A DNA stretch of 64,000 nt from Rhizobium sp. BK418 (GCF_004341105.1 NZ_SLZK01000004.1:186001-250000); one strand, 5' to 3'. Counted from the stretch's first letter, positions 27,148 to 36,366 are shown. The notes: generated by a model from the letters alone, not told the origin. Program-made: numbers and translations.

Positions 27148-27863
27148 CCGTAACAACGCAGAATCATCAATTGAAGCAAATCAGGCGCAGAGAGCTCATC
27201 AGGGCAGGAACCACCGTCGAGCAGATGGTACGGGCGATTGCCGATATGATTGTCACTGGGCAGATGCAGCCGGGCGACAAGCTTGACGAAATTTCGCTGG
27301 CGGCGCGCTTTGACGTGTCACGCACACCCGTCCGTGAGGCTCTTCGTGAGCTCGGTGCGATGGGGCTCGTCGACCGGGAACCGAATCGCAGCGCCGTCGT
27401 CACCACCGTGACCGAAACCTATCTGCATTCCATGTTTGAGGCGATGGCCGAACTCGAAGCGATCTGTGCGAGGCTCTCGGCAGAGCGTATGACGGTCGAT
27501 GAGCGGCGCACGCTGGAACTGGAGCACAAGGCCTCGATGAGGCTCGTGCATGCCGGCGCGGAAGAGGACTATGCGGCTTATAACACCGAGTTTCACACAC
27601 GCCTTTATCGCGGCGCGCATAACGATCATGTTTTGGAGATGGTGACCCAGACGCGGGCGCGGCTTGCCCCATTTCGACGGGCACAATTTCGGCTGCCTGG
27701 CCGGTTGGCAAGATCCTACGAGGAGCATGGCCGGATCGTGATCGCGATCATGCGAGCAGACGGCACTGCTGCCGCACAAGCAGCCTATTTGCATGTGGAG
27801 ATGGTCAGTGATGCGAGCGCGGTGTTTGCCGCAACCGGCGAGGCGAACGCGCGAAACAGTTGA
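27138..27863 (+). CDS. GntR-family (FCD) regulator of the biuret/triuret operon
   Basis: About 241 residues. The winged-helix DNA-binding domain begins around TVEQMVRAIADMIVTGQMQP and includes DEISLAARFDVSRTPVREALRELGAMGLV. The all-helical FCD effector domain follows, with AAYNTEFHTRLYRGAHNDHV containing the usual metal-binding Asp/His positions. The start is uncertain: no ATG precedes the DNA-binding domain, and GTG 27102, GTG 27138 or TTG 27171 are all possible. GTG 27138 has a weak GAG ribosome site. It is divergent from the importer operon and presumably senses biuret, allophanate or a related compound. Confidence 0.88.
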   Translation: MYATVTTQNHQLKQIRRRELIRAGTTVEQMVRAIADMIVTGQMQPGDKLDEISLAARFDVSRTPVREALRELGAMGLVDREPNRSAVVTTVTETYLHSMFEAMAELEAICARLSAERMTVDERRTLELEHKASMRLVHAGAEEDYAAYNTEFHTRLYRGAHNDHVLEMVTQTRARLAPFRRAQFRLPGRLARSYEEHGRIVIAIMRADGTAAAQAAYLHVEMVSDASAVFAATGEANARNS

Positions 27864-27953
27864 GGTCGTGCGCTCACCCGCGAGCCATTTCCGCTCCTGT
27901 TATCCAACAACATGGAATGACGCGTCGTCTTGAGATTATAGGAGGAAATGCCG

Positions 27954-28343
27954 ATGAAGAAGATCTTCAATCCGCCGTCGGTTCGCCGTCCGTTCGGAAA
28001 TTATAATCATGGTTTGCTTGTGCCGCCGGGCGCTTCGCTTCTTGTCACCTCAGGTCAGCTTGGTATTGGTCTCGACGACGAGGTGCCGCAGGACATCAGC
28101 GGCCAGGCCGAGTTATGCTTCGAAGCGATCAAAGCCATTCTCGCTGATGCGCAGATGAGTTTTGCGGACGTCATCCGCATTGCCGGATTCGTGACCAAAC
28201 GCGAGGACTTCCCAGCCTATATGGCGGTGCGCGACAGATATACGCTGGAACCGAAGCCCGTCTCGACGTTGGTCATCATCAGCGGGTTCACCCGGCCGGA
28301 ATTTCTCGTCGAAGTCGAAGTCACAGCCGCCAAGATAGTATGA
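27954..28343 (+). CDS. Rid-family protein (YjgF/RutC-like) lacking the catalytic arginine
   Basis: A 129-residue Rid-fold protein. Family features: LLVPPGASLLVTSGQLGIG, ISGQAELCFEAIKAILADAQ and the C-terminal EFLVEVEVTAAKIV. The active RidA arginine normally sits in a PARS-like motif before the last strands; here the matching stretch reads PVSTLVI, so the imine-deaminase residue is missing. It may belong to a non-RidA subgroup such as those beside ureide or pyrimidine degradation genes. ATG 27954 is seven bases from AGGAGGA (27940-27946); ATG 27948 is too close. It follows the GntR gene by 90 bp on the same strand. Confidence 0.85.
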   Translation: MKKIFNPPSVRRPFGNYNHGLLVPPGASLLVTSGQLGIGLDDEVPQDISGQAELCFEAIKAILADAQMSFADVIRIAGFVTKREDFPAYMAVRDRYTLEPKPVSTLVIISGFTRPEFLVEVEVTAAKIV

Positions 28344-28365
28344 TGCCCAGTGGCGCCATGCGCTT

Positions 28366-28947
28366 TCAGAAATTCTCCATCGACGTCTTCACCTTCGCCA
28401 GAAAACGCGCTCGCGTCTCCGCGGTACAGTTGTTCATGTCGTAATGAGCAAGGAAGGTGACCGGGCGCAGAGGATTGGTCTGCGCCCGCAAAACCCGCTT
28501 GACGATTTTCTTTGGCGGATTGCCGGCCGCGAAGGCGCGGAATGGCGTTGCGCCATAGGTCAGCACGGCGGCAAGTTTCCTGATATGGCGTAACCGCGAT
28601 TCCACCTTGCCGTCGATGAGTTCGAAGGAGACGCCCGGAAGCCAGACGCGGTCGAAGTATCCCTTCAGGATTGCCGGAAAGCCAAAATTCCAGACCGGCG
28701 TGACCAGAACCAGCGCTTCGGCGCGCTTCAGCCGCTCGACGTAGGATTTCACCAACTCGGTATTGCCGGGATAGTCGTGGTAGGCGAGCCGGTCATGCCG
28801 GGAAAGAACGGGATCGAAGTCTTCGGCGTAGAGATCGCATCCATCCACCTCGTGGCCGGCATGGCGCAGGCTTTCCAGCGCCTGCCTATAGAGCGCTTTG
28901 CCGTAGCTTTCCTCCACCGGATGCGAGTGCAGCACGAGAACCCTCAT
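28366..28947 (-). CDS. NAD(P)H-dependent flavodoxin-fold oxidoreductase (MdaB/KefF-like)
   Basis: A 193-residue flavodoxin-like protein, probably an FMN or FAD quinone reductase. The N-terminal VLVLHSHPVEESYGKALYRQ is the phosphate-binding loop, and ALVLVTPVWNFGFPAILKGYFDRV the second flavin contact. Overlaps the start of the FAD-oxidase gene by 4 bp and is the last gene of the 28366-34417 operon. It could recycle flavin or a quinone-like intermediate for the neighbouring oxidase. The substrate is unknown. Confidence 0.88.
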   Translation of the reverse strand: MRVLVLHSHPVEESYGKALYRQALESLRHAGHEVDGCDLYAEDFDPVLSRHDRLAYHDYPGNTELVKSYVERLKRAEALVLVTPVWNFGFPAILKGYFDRVWLPGVSFELIDGKVESRLRHIRKLAAVLTYGATPFRAFAAGNPPKKIVKRVLRAQTNPLRPVTFLAHYDMNNCTAETRARFLAKVKTSMENF

Positions 28948-30353
28948 GAGGCCTCCATGACGCTCGCAAGGCCTGGGAAGAGATAGTTCTTGCCGGCATT
29001 AAAATCGAAGTCTGGGTTCTCCCAGGCGATCATCTTGCCGGGGTTCAGAAGCCCCTTCGGATCGGTTTCGTGTTTGAAGGCGAGTTGCACCTTGTCGGTG
29101 CGCTTCATGCCGCCTTCCTCAAGCGTGTAGCGGTGCGGGTTAAAGATCGGGCAACCGTGATCCTGGTGGATCTTGATGATCTCCTCGAGCCGCTCCTCGG
29201 TGGTATAGCGCACCAGCGGCAGTCCGGAACATTGGATCTGCCCGTCGAAGCGGATGAACTCGAGATGGCCCGGCACCTCGTCGCCGAAGATCTCTACCAT
29301 CTTGGCGACCTTGGCCACGTGATCCGGTCCAGGATACTGGACCTGCAGATAGGTGAGACCCGGATCGACTTTCAGCGCGCGCAGCGTCGTGTGGTTCCAG
29401 GCAAGTTCATAGGCATGCGGAATGCCCTTCATGCTCTCGGCCTTATCGGAGCGGAAGATGACCTCGCCCTTGTGGGCCGAGGTGAAGGCGAGAAATGCGT
29501 CCATCGCATGCGGCGCGATCATTAGCACCACCACCGACTGCCCCTTGCGAATATAGGGTTTGTGGCGGGTGAAGTAGTCATGGGGGATCGGAGAAGCGAT
29601 TGGCGCTATTTCTTTGACGAGAATGCCGTTGCATTTGGCAAGCGCGTCCGAAAAGCGCACGCAGGCCATGAAGTCATCATAGCCGACGAGAACATCGACC
29701 CAGTCATAGGCGGGCGCCAGCGGCATTTCGATCTCGGTGATGACACCGTTGGTGCCGTAGGCATGGCTGACCTTCTGCAAGTCCCAGCCGGTGAGATCGA
29801 GAACGCGCGGTTCGGCTTCCATGGTGACGACGCGCAGGCGCAGAATATTGCCGAGATCGCGCAAGCCACCCCAGGTGATCGAGCCGACGCCGCCGGAGCC
29901 GCCGGCGATGAAACCGCCCACGGTCGCCATCTGCGCCGTCGATGGGTGGAACCGCAGCTCCTGGCCGGAATGAGCCTTGGTTTGTTTGTCGAGCTGGGCA
30001 ATGATGATGCCTGGCTCGCAGATCACCCGGCCGGGATGGATTTCCTTGATCTTGTCCATAGCGGCAAGGTTGAGCACGATGCCGCCTGAGAGTGGCATCG
30101 CCTGGCCGTAATTGCCGGTGCCGCCGCCGCGCGGCGTGACCGGCACGCCATGCGCGAAGGCGACCTTCAGCGTCCGGATGACCTCGTCTTCGTTTTTCGG
30201 CGTGACGACGAGATCGGCCGTCACATTGTCGAGCTGGGCCTTCAGGATCGGTGAATACCAGTAGAAATCACGGCTCTTCTGGCGCACGAGCGCCGGATTA
30301 TCTTCGATGGCGATGCCTTCGAGGTCCTTCTTGATCGTCTGATAATCCGGCAT
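28944..30353 (-). CDS. FAD-binding oxidoreductase (GlcD / vanillyl-alcohol-oxidase fold)
   Basis: A 469-residue flavoenzyme. The FAD (PCMH-type) domain shows VTPRGGGTGNYGQAMPLSGG (about residue 73) and GGFIAGGSGGVGSITWGGLRD (near residue 145). The C-terminal substrate domain ends in TDPKGLLNPGKMIAWENP, typical of the GlcD/D-lactate dehydrogenase group. ATG 30353 is chosen, one base after the amidohydrolase stop. In this operon it probably oxidises an alpha-hydroxy acid or an alcohol-like product made by the amidohydrolase. The substrate cannot be named. Confidence 0.9.
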   Translation of the reverse strand: MPDYQTIKKDLEGIAIEDNPALVRQKSRDFYWYSPILKAQLDNVTADLVVTPKNEDEVIRTLKVAFAHGVPVTPRGGGTGNYGQAMPLSGGIVLNLAAMDKIKEIHPGRVICEPGIIIAQLDKQTKAHSGQELRFHPSTAQMATVGGFIAGGSGGVGSITWGGLRDLGNILRLRVVTMEAEPRVLDLTGWDLQKVSHAYGTNGVITEIEMPLAPAYDWVDVLVGYDDFMACVRFSDALAKCNGILVKEIAPIASPIPHDYFTRHKPYIRKGQSVVVLMIAPHAMDAFLAFTSAHKGEVIFRSDKAESMKGIPHAYELAWNHTTLRALKVDPGLTYLQVQYPGPDHVAKVAKMVEIFGDEVPGHLEFIRFDGQIQCSGLPLVRYTTEERLEEIIKIHQDHGCPIFNPHRYTLEEGGMKRTDKVQLAFKHETDPKGLLNPGKMIAWENPDFDFNAGKNYLFPGLASVMEAS

Positions 30354-30354
30354 G

Positions 30355-31668
30355 TTAGGCTCCAACGACACTGTCGAGTTCACGATAGTCCGGCAGGCTG
30401 CGGTCGATCACCTTGCCGCGGCGAAGAACGACGCGGTCGGACTGCGGACGGGAAAGAAATTCGCTCCAGCGCCTGGCGCTGAAGAGCACGAGGTCGGCCG
30501 CTGCGCCAACGGCGATGCGACCCATATCCGGCCGGCCGAGAATATCGGCAGGCGAGGTGGTCACGACGCGCGCGGCCGTGTCCAGCGGATGATCGAGATG
30601 CAGGATGCGAACCGCCTCTCGGAACACCTCCACCGGATCGAGATCACCGTAGGCGTAGAACGGATCGCGGGTATTGTCGGAGGCGACCGCGGTAGCGACG
30701 CCGGCCGCCGCCAGTTCCTTGAACAAGGTGACGCCACGCCACCGCGGCGTGCGGCCGGCATAGCGATCCTGCAGATAGGTGTTGCACATCGGCAGCGAAA
30801 CGATGCAGAGGCCAGCCTTGGCGACGAGTTCCACGGTCCCCTTGGCCGTTTCCTCGTCCTGGCGGGCAAGTGAACAGCAATGGCCGGCAGTCACCTTGCC
30901 TTCGAAGCGGTTTCGCAGCACCGCCTCGGCGATCGCCTTCAATGTCTCCGCGCTCGGATCGTCGGTTTCATCCACGTGGAGGTCGATATCGAGCCCATTG
31001 TCGGCGGCGGCTTTGAAAAGCACATCGAGCTGGCTGTTCAGATCGGGGTTCATGCGGGTGACGCCGCCGATCAGTCCGCCCGTGTCCCGGATCACGGCGA
31101 CGAGGTCGGCGAAATAGCTTGTGTGCGCGATGTCATCCAAGGGAAAAAGCGCCACCGCCTGCAGCGCAAGCTTGTCCTTCCAGATTTCGCGCATTTCCGC
31201 AAAAACCTCAAAGGAAATGCGGTGCTGGGGAGCAAGCGAGTCGAGATGGGTGCGGATCAGGCTGGTGCCGTGCGCATAGGCCGAGCGCAGGGAAAACTCC
31301 ATTCGCTTTCTCACATCCGCAGCCGACCAGTAGGTTTCGCGGTCGGCGCGCACCGCCTCCAACGCTCCCATGAAGGTTCCGTCCGGATTGGCATTGCGCG
31401 GCCAAATATGGCCCTTGTCGAGATGGGTGTGCATGTCGGCGAAGCAGGGCCAGACCATGCCCTCCTTCAGGTCCGATTTCGCGAATTCGACCGGCGCTTC
31501 ACCCGGCGGCAACACGGCGGAAACGATGCCGTCCGTGATGACGATGTCGGCTTTGACCAACCCTTCGGCAGAAGGCGCATCGTAGTTGGCGACGGCGATG
31601 GCAGGCAGGGTCGCGTTGCTCAATACGAACCGGCCGGCATTAGGCGGGGAGAGGAAGGAATAGGTCAT
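30355..31668 (-). CDS. amidohydrolase of the cytosine-deaminase family
   Basis: A 437-residue cytoplasmic metal-dependent hydrolase. The pattern of ligands follows CodA-type cytosine deaminases: FADMHTHLDKGHIWP (two His), DIDLHVDETDDPS (His and the catalytic Glu), TAGHCCSL (His) and ASDNTRDPFYAYGD (Asp). This family deaminates or hydrolyses cyclic ureides and imines such as cytosine, creatinine, isoguanine and N-alkyl triazines. ATG 31668 overlaps the permease stop; the longer frame lies inside the permease. Transporter, creatininase-like and FAD-oxidase neighbours suggest a nitrogen-rich heterocycle as substrate. Confidence 0.88.
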   Translation of the reverse strand: MTYSFLSPPNAGRFVLSNATLPAIAVANYDAPSAEGLVKADIVITDGIVSAVLPPGEAPVEFAKSDLKEGMVWPCFADMHTHLDKGHIWPRNANPDGTFMGALEAVRADRETYWSAADVRKRMEFSLRSAYAHGTSLIRTHLDSLAPQHRISFEVFAEMREIWKDKLALQAVALFPLDDIAHTSYFADLVAVIRDTGGLIGGVTRMNPDLNSQLDVLFKAAADNGLDIDLHVDETDDPSAETLKAIAEAVLRNRFEGKVTAGHCCSLARQDEETAKGTVELVAKAGLCIVSLPMCNTYLQDRYAGRTPRWRGVTLFKELAAAGVATAVASDNTRDPFYAYGDLDPVEVFREAVRILHLDHPLDTAARVVTTSPADILGRPDMGRIAVGAAADLVLFSARRWSEFLSRPQSDRVVLRRGKVIDRSLPDYRELDSVVGA

Positions 31669-32513
31669 CAGTTTTCCCGTTTCAGGCTGCTCTCGTGCCA
31701 ACGGTGCAGGGCAAGCCAGGAAATGAACGAGGTTATGGCAAAGATTGCGACCCCGAGCAGGGAGAGCATCAGCAGCGCTGCGAAGAGGCGCGGAATGTTG
31801 AGCCGATACTGTGCTTCGAGCAGGCGGAACGCGAGCCCGGAGCCGGCGCCCGCCGAGCCGGCGGCAAATTCCGCGACGACGGCGGCAATCAGCGCGAGGC
31901 CACCGCCGATCCTGAGACCGGTCATGAAATACGGCTGGGCGGCCGGCAGCTTCAGAAAGAGCAGCGTCTGCCACCGCGAGGCGCCATAGAGTTCGAAAAG
32001 ATTGATCAGATTGTGATCGACGCTCTTCAGCCCCTGGACCATGTTCGAAAGGATCGGGAAGAAGGCCACGAGGAAGGCGCAGATCAATAGCGCCACCTGC
32101 GTTGACGGCGCATAGATCAGGATGAGCGGCGAGATCGCCACGATCGGCGTGACCTGGAGAATGACGGCGAGCGGATAGAAAGCGAGCTCGATCCAGCGCG
32201 ACTGCACCAGGAAAATGGCAAAGCCGACACCGCCGATGAGGGCGAGCATCAGCGACATGAAGGTGATCTTCGCGGTGACCCAGAGAGCAGGGGCAAGCGT
32301 GCGCCAGTCGGTCACGAAGGCGCTGGCGACGGCGGCCGGGCCTGGGAGTATGTAAGGCGGGACGCCAGACAGCTTCACATAGGCGTACCAGACCAGGATC
32401 AGGGAAGCGATCAACAGGAAGGGAATGCAGAGACGCAGAGCCAGATCGCGGCGCCTTGCCCTTGCCGCGCTGGCAAGGAGCAGCGATGAGATCTCGGTTT
32501 CGTCATTCATCAA
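31668..32513 (-). CDS. ABC transporter permease (SsuC/ThiX-like)
   Basis: A 281-residue permease with six predicted helices (LCIPFLLIASLILVWYAYV is the first). The cytoplasmic loop INLFELYGASRWQTLLFL is the ATPase-docking EAA loop. It belongs to the nitrate/sulfonate/hydroxymethylpyrimidine importer group. It overlaps both the ATPase gene upstream and the amidohydrolase downstream, so uptake and first catabolic step are translationally coupled. Confidence 0.92.
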   Translation of the reverse strand: MMNDETEISSLLLASAARARRRDLALRLCIPFLLIASLILVWYAYVKLSGVPPYILPGPAAVASAFVTDWRTLAPALWVTAKITFMSLMLALIGGVGFAIFLVQSRWIELAFYPLAVILQVTPIVAISPLILIYAPSTQVALLICAFLVAFFPILSNMVQGLKSVDHNLINLFELYGASRWQTLLFLKLPAAQPYFMTGLRIGGGLALIAAVVAEFAAGSAGAGSGLAFRLLEAQYRLNIPRLFAALLMLSLLGVAIFAITSFISWLALHRWHESSLKREN

Positions 32514-33334
32514 TGATCCTCCGCCGAGTTGATCGCCCCGATGAGCGAATGCGAGACCGTTTCGCAGGCTTTGCGATATTCTTCCGACGTGCGGTAATGT
32601 GCGTCCCGCTCCAGCCGGGTCGTCAGCGGAAGGTCAGCATGCACGCGCCCCGGCCTTGCCTTCATCACGACGATGCGGTTGGAGAGATACGCGGATTCGA
32701 AAACCGAATGCGTGACGAAAATGACGGTGATGCCGGTCGCCCTCCAAAGCCGCAGCACGTCATCGTTCAGCCTTTGGCGGGTGATCTCGTCGAGTGCGGC
32801 GAAAGGCTCGTCCATCAGCAGGAGTTTCGGCTTCGTCACCAGCGCGCGGGCAATGGACACGCGCATCTTCATCCCGCCGGAGAGCTCGCGCGGGTAAGCC
32901 TTGGCGAAATCCTGCAGGCCGACGGTGTTCAAGACGTCCAGGATTTCATCATGCGCCGCCGCCTTCGAAATGCGCTTGAGCTTCAGCGGCAGGTGGACGT
33001 TGTCGAACACGTTCTTCCAGGGCATCAGCGTCGGCTCCTGGAAGACGAAGCTGATATCTCCCTCCGGGAGACCCTTGGAATTGATGCGCGAACTCGGCCA
33101 GTCAATCGCGCCCGACGTGGCATCGCCGAGGCCTGCGATGATGCGCAACGCCGTCGACTTGCCACAGCCGGAAGGCCCAAGCAGGCTGATGAACTCACCG
33201 CTTTCCACGGTGAGCGACATGTTCGAAAGGGCCACCGTTCCACTGGAGAAGACCTTCGAAACCGATTGCATGACGACCAGCGGCCGCTTGCGCGTCTCTT
33301 TCGGGAATAGGGCCTGAACTTCTGCTGGTGGCAT
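32510..33334 (-). CDS. ABC transporter ATP-binding protein (SsuB-like)
   Basis: A 274-residue ATPase. Walker [18 protein letters not shown]-loop FQEPTLMPWKNV, signature LSGGMKMRVSIARAL and Walker B LLMDEPFAALDEITR are intact. ATG 33334 is preferred to 33385, which would add a poor N-terminus. Partner of the permease at 31668 and the binding protein at 33401. Confidence 0.92.
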   Translation of the reverse strand: MPPAEVQALFPKETRKRPLVVMQSVSKVFSSGTVALSNMSLTVESGEFISLLGPSGCGKSTALRIIAGLGDATSGAIDWPSSRINSKGLPEGDISFVFQEPTLMPWKNVFDNVHLPLKLKRISKAAAHDEILDVLNTVGLQDFAKAYPRELSGGMKMRVSIARALVTKPKLLLMDEPFAALDEITRQRLNDDVLRLWRATGITVIFVTHSVFESAYLSNRIVVMKARPGRVHADLPLTTRLERDAHYRTSEEYRKACETVSHSLIGAINSAEDH

Positions 33335-33400
33335 TGCCTGTCTCGTTTGCGCAATGGTATGTGATCCGCATTGACCGCGGATCACGGGCGGCGTTTCGGC

Positions 33401-34417
33401 TTACTTCTTCATCGCCATTCCGGTGCCCTTGCAGACGAATTTCGTCGTGAAGGCTTTCGTATAATCCGTTTCCGGCTTGAACACCTTGATCGCCACCATC
33501 TCGTCGAAGAAGGCCTTGTAATGGGCGTCCGTCAGGCAGCCGATGCCTTTGTCTAGGCTGTCGCCCGATTCGATGATGCCGTATTCTTTCATCTTGGCGA
33601 TGGAGTAGGCGATCTGACCATCCGTCATTTCCGGATTGTCTTTCTTGATCAGTTCGTTTGCTTTGGTGTTGTCGCCGTAGAGATAATGGTACCAGCCTTC
33701 GATCGAGGCATCGACGAAGCGCTGAACGACATCGGGCTTGCTGTCGATCATCGCCTGCGTCGTGGTGATCATCGTCGAATAGGGAGAGTATCCGTTGTCG
33801 GCAAGCAGGAAGACCTTTGGCTCGAATCCGGCCTGCTTCTGGATCTCATAGGGTTCGGAGGTAAGGTAGCCCTGCTGCGCTGACTCCTTGTCGGCGAGGA
33901 ACGGCGCCGGACTGAAATTGTAGGGCTTGTACTGCTCGTCCCTGAAGCCTTTGAAGTTCGCCTTCATCCATTCGAAATAGGTGAGGTAGCCGTCCTTGCC
34001 GAGAAACAGCGTCTTGAGCTTCGCAAGGTCTTCGAATTTTTCAATGCCGGCATCAGGATGGGCGATCAGCACTTGTGGATCTTTCTGGAAGATCGCTGCG
34101 ACGTCGACGAGCGGAATGCCCTGTTCGACGGCCGAGATCTCGCCCTGCGGCCCACCCATGTAAAAATCGATCTTGCCGGAGATCAGCAGTGCGCTGTTTG
34201 CCGCGTTCGGGCCTCCCTGGACGATCGTCACATCGAGACCGTGTTTCGCGTAGGTGCCATCGGCAACCGCCTGATAGAAGCCGCCATGTTCGGCCTGCGC
34301 CAGCCAGTTGGTGCCATAGCTGACTTTATCGGCCGCTTGCGCGCCGGCCATCCAGGCCAACATGCCGCCAAGACCTATAAGTGCGGAAGAGACGCTATGC
34401 TTCAAGATATTGGACAT
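33401..34417 (-). CDS. ABC transporter substrate-binding protein (NMT1/THI5-like)
   Basis: A 338-residue periplasmic protein with a Sec signal (SALIGLGGMLAWMAG, cleavage after AQA). Mature sequence starts DKVSYGTNWLAQAEHGGFYQ, the opening of NMT1/THI5-like binding proteins for small aromatic or heterocyclic nitrogen compounds. ATG 34417 follows AAGGGGAACG; the open frame to 34546 crosses the LysR site and is not coding. First gene of the six-gene operon ending at 28366 and divergent from the LysR gene. Confidence 0.92.
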   Translation of the reverse strand: MSNILKHSVSSALIGLGGMLAWMAGAQAADKVSYGTNWLAQAEHGGFYQAVADGTYAKHGLDVTIVQGGPNAANSALLISGKIDFYMGGPQGEISAVEQGIPLVDVAAIFQKDPQVLIAHPDAGIEKFEDLAKLKTLFLGKDGYLTYFEWMKANFKGFRDEQYKPYNFSPAPFLADKESAQQGYLTSEPYEIQKQAGFEPKVFLLADNGYSPYSTMITTTQAMIDSKPDVVQRFVDASIEGWYHYLYGDNTKANELIKKDNPEMTDGQIAYSIAKMKEYGIIESGDSLDKGIGCLTDAHYKAFFDEMVAIKVFKPETDYTKAFTTKFVCKGTGMAMKK

Positions 34418-34495
34418 GTCGACGTTCCCCTTCTGAATTCGCAACGTCTGAGCCGACGTCCGATTTTCTTCATAGGAGCGATTGCTTTGCTCTTT

Positions 34496-34532
34496 GAAAA
34501 GCATCAAATTTCGTGCGCAATGATGCCTTTTC
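34496..34532. promoter_or_regulatory. LysR-type binding site, copy 1 (importer operon)
   Basis: An interrupted inverted repeat, AAAAGCATC (34497-34505) and GATGCCTTTT (34522-34531), sits between the divergent binding-protein (start 34417) and LysR (start 34599) genes. The same repeat, with the same arm spacing of 25 bp, occurs upstream of the creatininase gene at 36420-36455. The arms are followed by a second short dyad, GATGCC/GGCATC. Confidence 0.8.
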
Positions 34533-34598
34533 GGCATCTCACCCAAAGCCTGTGCCTAATTTATGCTGCGTGCTTGATTTTTGTGCAACGAGGTCCCG

Positions 34599-35549
34599 AT
34601 GCTGCACTCCAGAAAGCTTCTCTATATCAACGAGATCGCGCGATCGGGCTCGATCCGCAAGGCGGCGGCGCGTTTGAACGTGGCGTCTTCGGCGATCAAC
34701 CGGCAGATCCTCGCATTGGAGGAGGAAATGGGGGCGCCGCTGTTCGAGCGCCTGCCGCGCGGGCTGCGTCTGACGGCCGCCGGCGAGCTCTGCATCGAGC
34801 ATATTCGCGACGTCTTGAAGAACTACGAGCGGCTGGAGGGGCGCATCCGCAGCTTGAAGATGCAGCAGGCGGGCAAGGTGCGGCTGGTGACGACGGTTGG
34901 CCTTGCGGCAGGCCCGCTGCCGGACATCATCGCGCGGTTCCAGTCGGAACATCCACGCGTCTTCATGCAATTGCGCAACGACGCCGGCACTTTAACTGTC
35001 AATCCCGTGTTGTCCGGCGAGGTCGACATTGGCCTCGGCTTCAATATTCCTGCAACGCCCGGCATCCGCACCCTCGGCAATTTCGACATTCCGATCGGCG
35101 TGGTCCTGCCGCCCGGCCATCATCTGATCGGCCCCGGCCCGATCAATCTGGCGGATATCGTCCAGGAGCGCCTGGTGCTGGCGCAGCAGGGAACAAGTCT
35201 GCGCGATGTGATCAATCTGGCAATGGCGCGCCTCGATGTGCACGTCGAGCCCGTTCTCGAAACCAATGCATCGGAGATGCTGAAAAAACTGGTCAAATCC
35301 GGAGCAGGGGTGACCATGTTGAACCCGCTCGATGTCATTGTCGAGTGCAGGCAGGGCGAACTGGTTTTTCGGCCGATCGCCGAGCCGCACGCGCGCCATC
35401 AGGCGATGAAGCTCTTTGCCCGCGCGCGGGCGCCGCTTGATTCCGCCACCAGCCTCTTCGTCGAATATCTCCTGGCCGAGCTGGCCGGTCTGGTGGAGGA
35501 GCTGCAGGCGAAGGGACACATCGTGGCAGAAAAATCGGCCGCGATCTGA
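34599..35549 (+). CDS. LysR-family regulator of the importer/amidohydrolase/creatininase genes
   Basis: A 316-residue LysR regulator. The helix-turn-helix is at residues ~17-36 (GSIRKAAARLNVASSAINRQ), with the linker RLTAAGELCIEHIRDVL and an effector-binding domain (LVTTVGLAAGPLPDIIARFQ onward). ATG 34599 has GAGGT just upstream; ATG 34581 is a longer alternative. It is divergent from the importer operon, and the creatininase gene downstream converges on it. Paired identical sites at both target promoters point to it as the common activator. Confidence 0.92.
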   Translation: MLHSRKLLYINEIARSGSIRKAAARLNVASSAINRQILALEEEMGAPLFERLPRGLRLTAAGELCIEHIRDVLKNYERLEGRIRSLKMQQAGKVRLVTTVGLAAGPLPDIIARFQSEHPRVFMQLRNDAGTLTVNPVLSGEVDIGLGFNIPATPGIRTLGNFDIPIGVVLPPGHHLIGPGPINLADIVQERLVLAQQGTSLRDVINLAMARLDVHVEPVLETNASEMLKKLVKSGAGVTMLNPLDVIVECRQGELVFRPIAEPHARHQAMKLFARARAPLDSATSLFVEYLLAELAGLVEELQAKGHIVAEKSAAI

Positions 35550-35568
35550 ACCGCGTGCAGAAACAGAC

Positions 35569-36366
35569 TTACTTCGAGAAAAGATCGGAAAGCGGGTAGC
35601 GCTTGAGGTCGTAAAGCAGTTCGATGAAACCCTTGACCTGATGGCGGCAGATAGCGTCGCCCTTCTCGGCTGTGCCGAGCGACGCGTCGCCGACGACGCC
35701 GTAGGGATTGAGGTCGTGAGCGATCCAGGCGAGCGAATGGGGGGGCAGCGGTTGAAGGTATTTCGATTGCTCGCCCATCCACTCCGCCTTGGACGCAAAG
35801 TTCTGCGCCTTGTCCATTCGTACCAGATCAGGGCGGAAATGGAGCATAAGCGAGGTTTCGACCTCGCCGCCGTGGATGCCGTATTTCAACTCGTGCTCGC
35901 TGATCATGCCATCGGGATGGCCGAAGCGGCCCCACTGCGTCGAGACGACGGCCATTTGGTGGCGGACGCGCAACTCTCTGGCGACGATGCTCATGATATC
36001 GACATTGCCGCCATGCGAATTGACGATCACCATCTTGCGGATGCCGGCTTCCGCCACCTTGGCGCCGATCGCGGTCCAGACCGGGATGAGCAGTTCAGCG
36101 GCGAGCGACAACGTTCCCGGCCCGTAAACATGCTCGTTGGCTTTGCCGATCTCCTGTGTCGGCAGCACCAGACAATCGAGATCGGCGGGTTTCTGCTTCT
36201 GCAGCTCGGTAAGCATGCCGTTGGCAATGGCGACATCGGTTGCAATAGGCAGATGGGGGCCATGCTGTTCGGTCGAGGCGATGGGAAGCACGGCGATTGT
36301 GGTGTCGGCTGAAAGTCCGGCAAAATCGTAGCTGTTCAGTTCGTTCCAGTAGAATGGCAATGCCAT
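35569..36366 (-). CDS. creatininase-family amidohydrolase
   Basis: A 265-residue cytoplasmic metal-dependent hydrolase of the creatininase / MftE-like family. Metal-ligand motifs are present: STEQHGPHLPIATD (about residues 36-49), VNSHGGNVDIM (about residue 118) and GIHGGEVETSLML (about residue 162). Family members open cyclic or linear amides (creatinine, formamidopyrimidine, peptide-like bonds). ATG 36366 is preferred over 36381 because GAGAGGTG sits at proper distance. It is a single-gene unit with its own copy of the LysR site at 36420. No creatinase is seen nearby, so true creatinine catabolism is unproven. Confidence 0.88.
   Translation of the reverse strand: MALPFYWNELNSYDFAGLSADTTIAVLPIASTEQHGPHLPIATDVAIANGMLTELQKQKPADLDCLVLPTQEIGKANEHVYGPGTLSLAAELLIPVWTAIGAKVAEAGIRKMVIVNSHGGNVDIMSIVARELRVRHQMAVVSTQWGRFGHPDGMISEHELKYGIHGGEVETSLMLHFRPDLVRMDKAQNFASKAEWMGEQSKYLQPLPPHSLAWIAHDLNPYGVVGDASLGTAEKGDAICRHQVKGFIELLYDLKRYPLSDLFSK

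Noticed and set aside
34058-35440. Plus-strand frame of 460 codons overlapping the LysR gene
   Set aside because: Starts antisense to the binding-protein gene and continues out of frame with the LysR protein; no domain seen.
35569-36366. True creatinine pathway (creatininase plus creatinase)
   Set aside because: Only the creatininase-family member is present; no creatinase or sarcosine oxidase was found, so I kept a family-level call.
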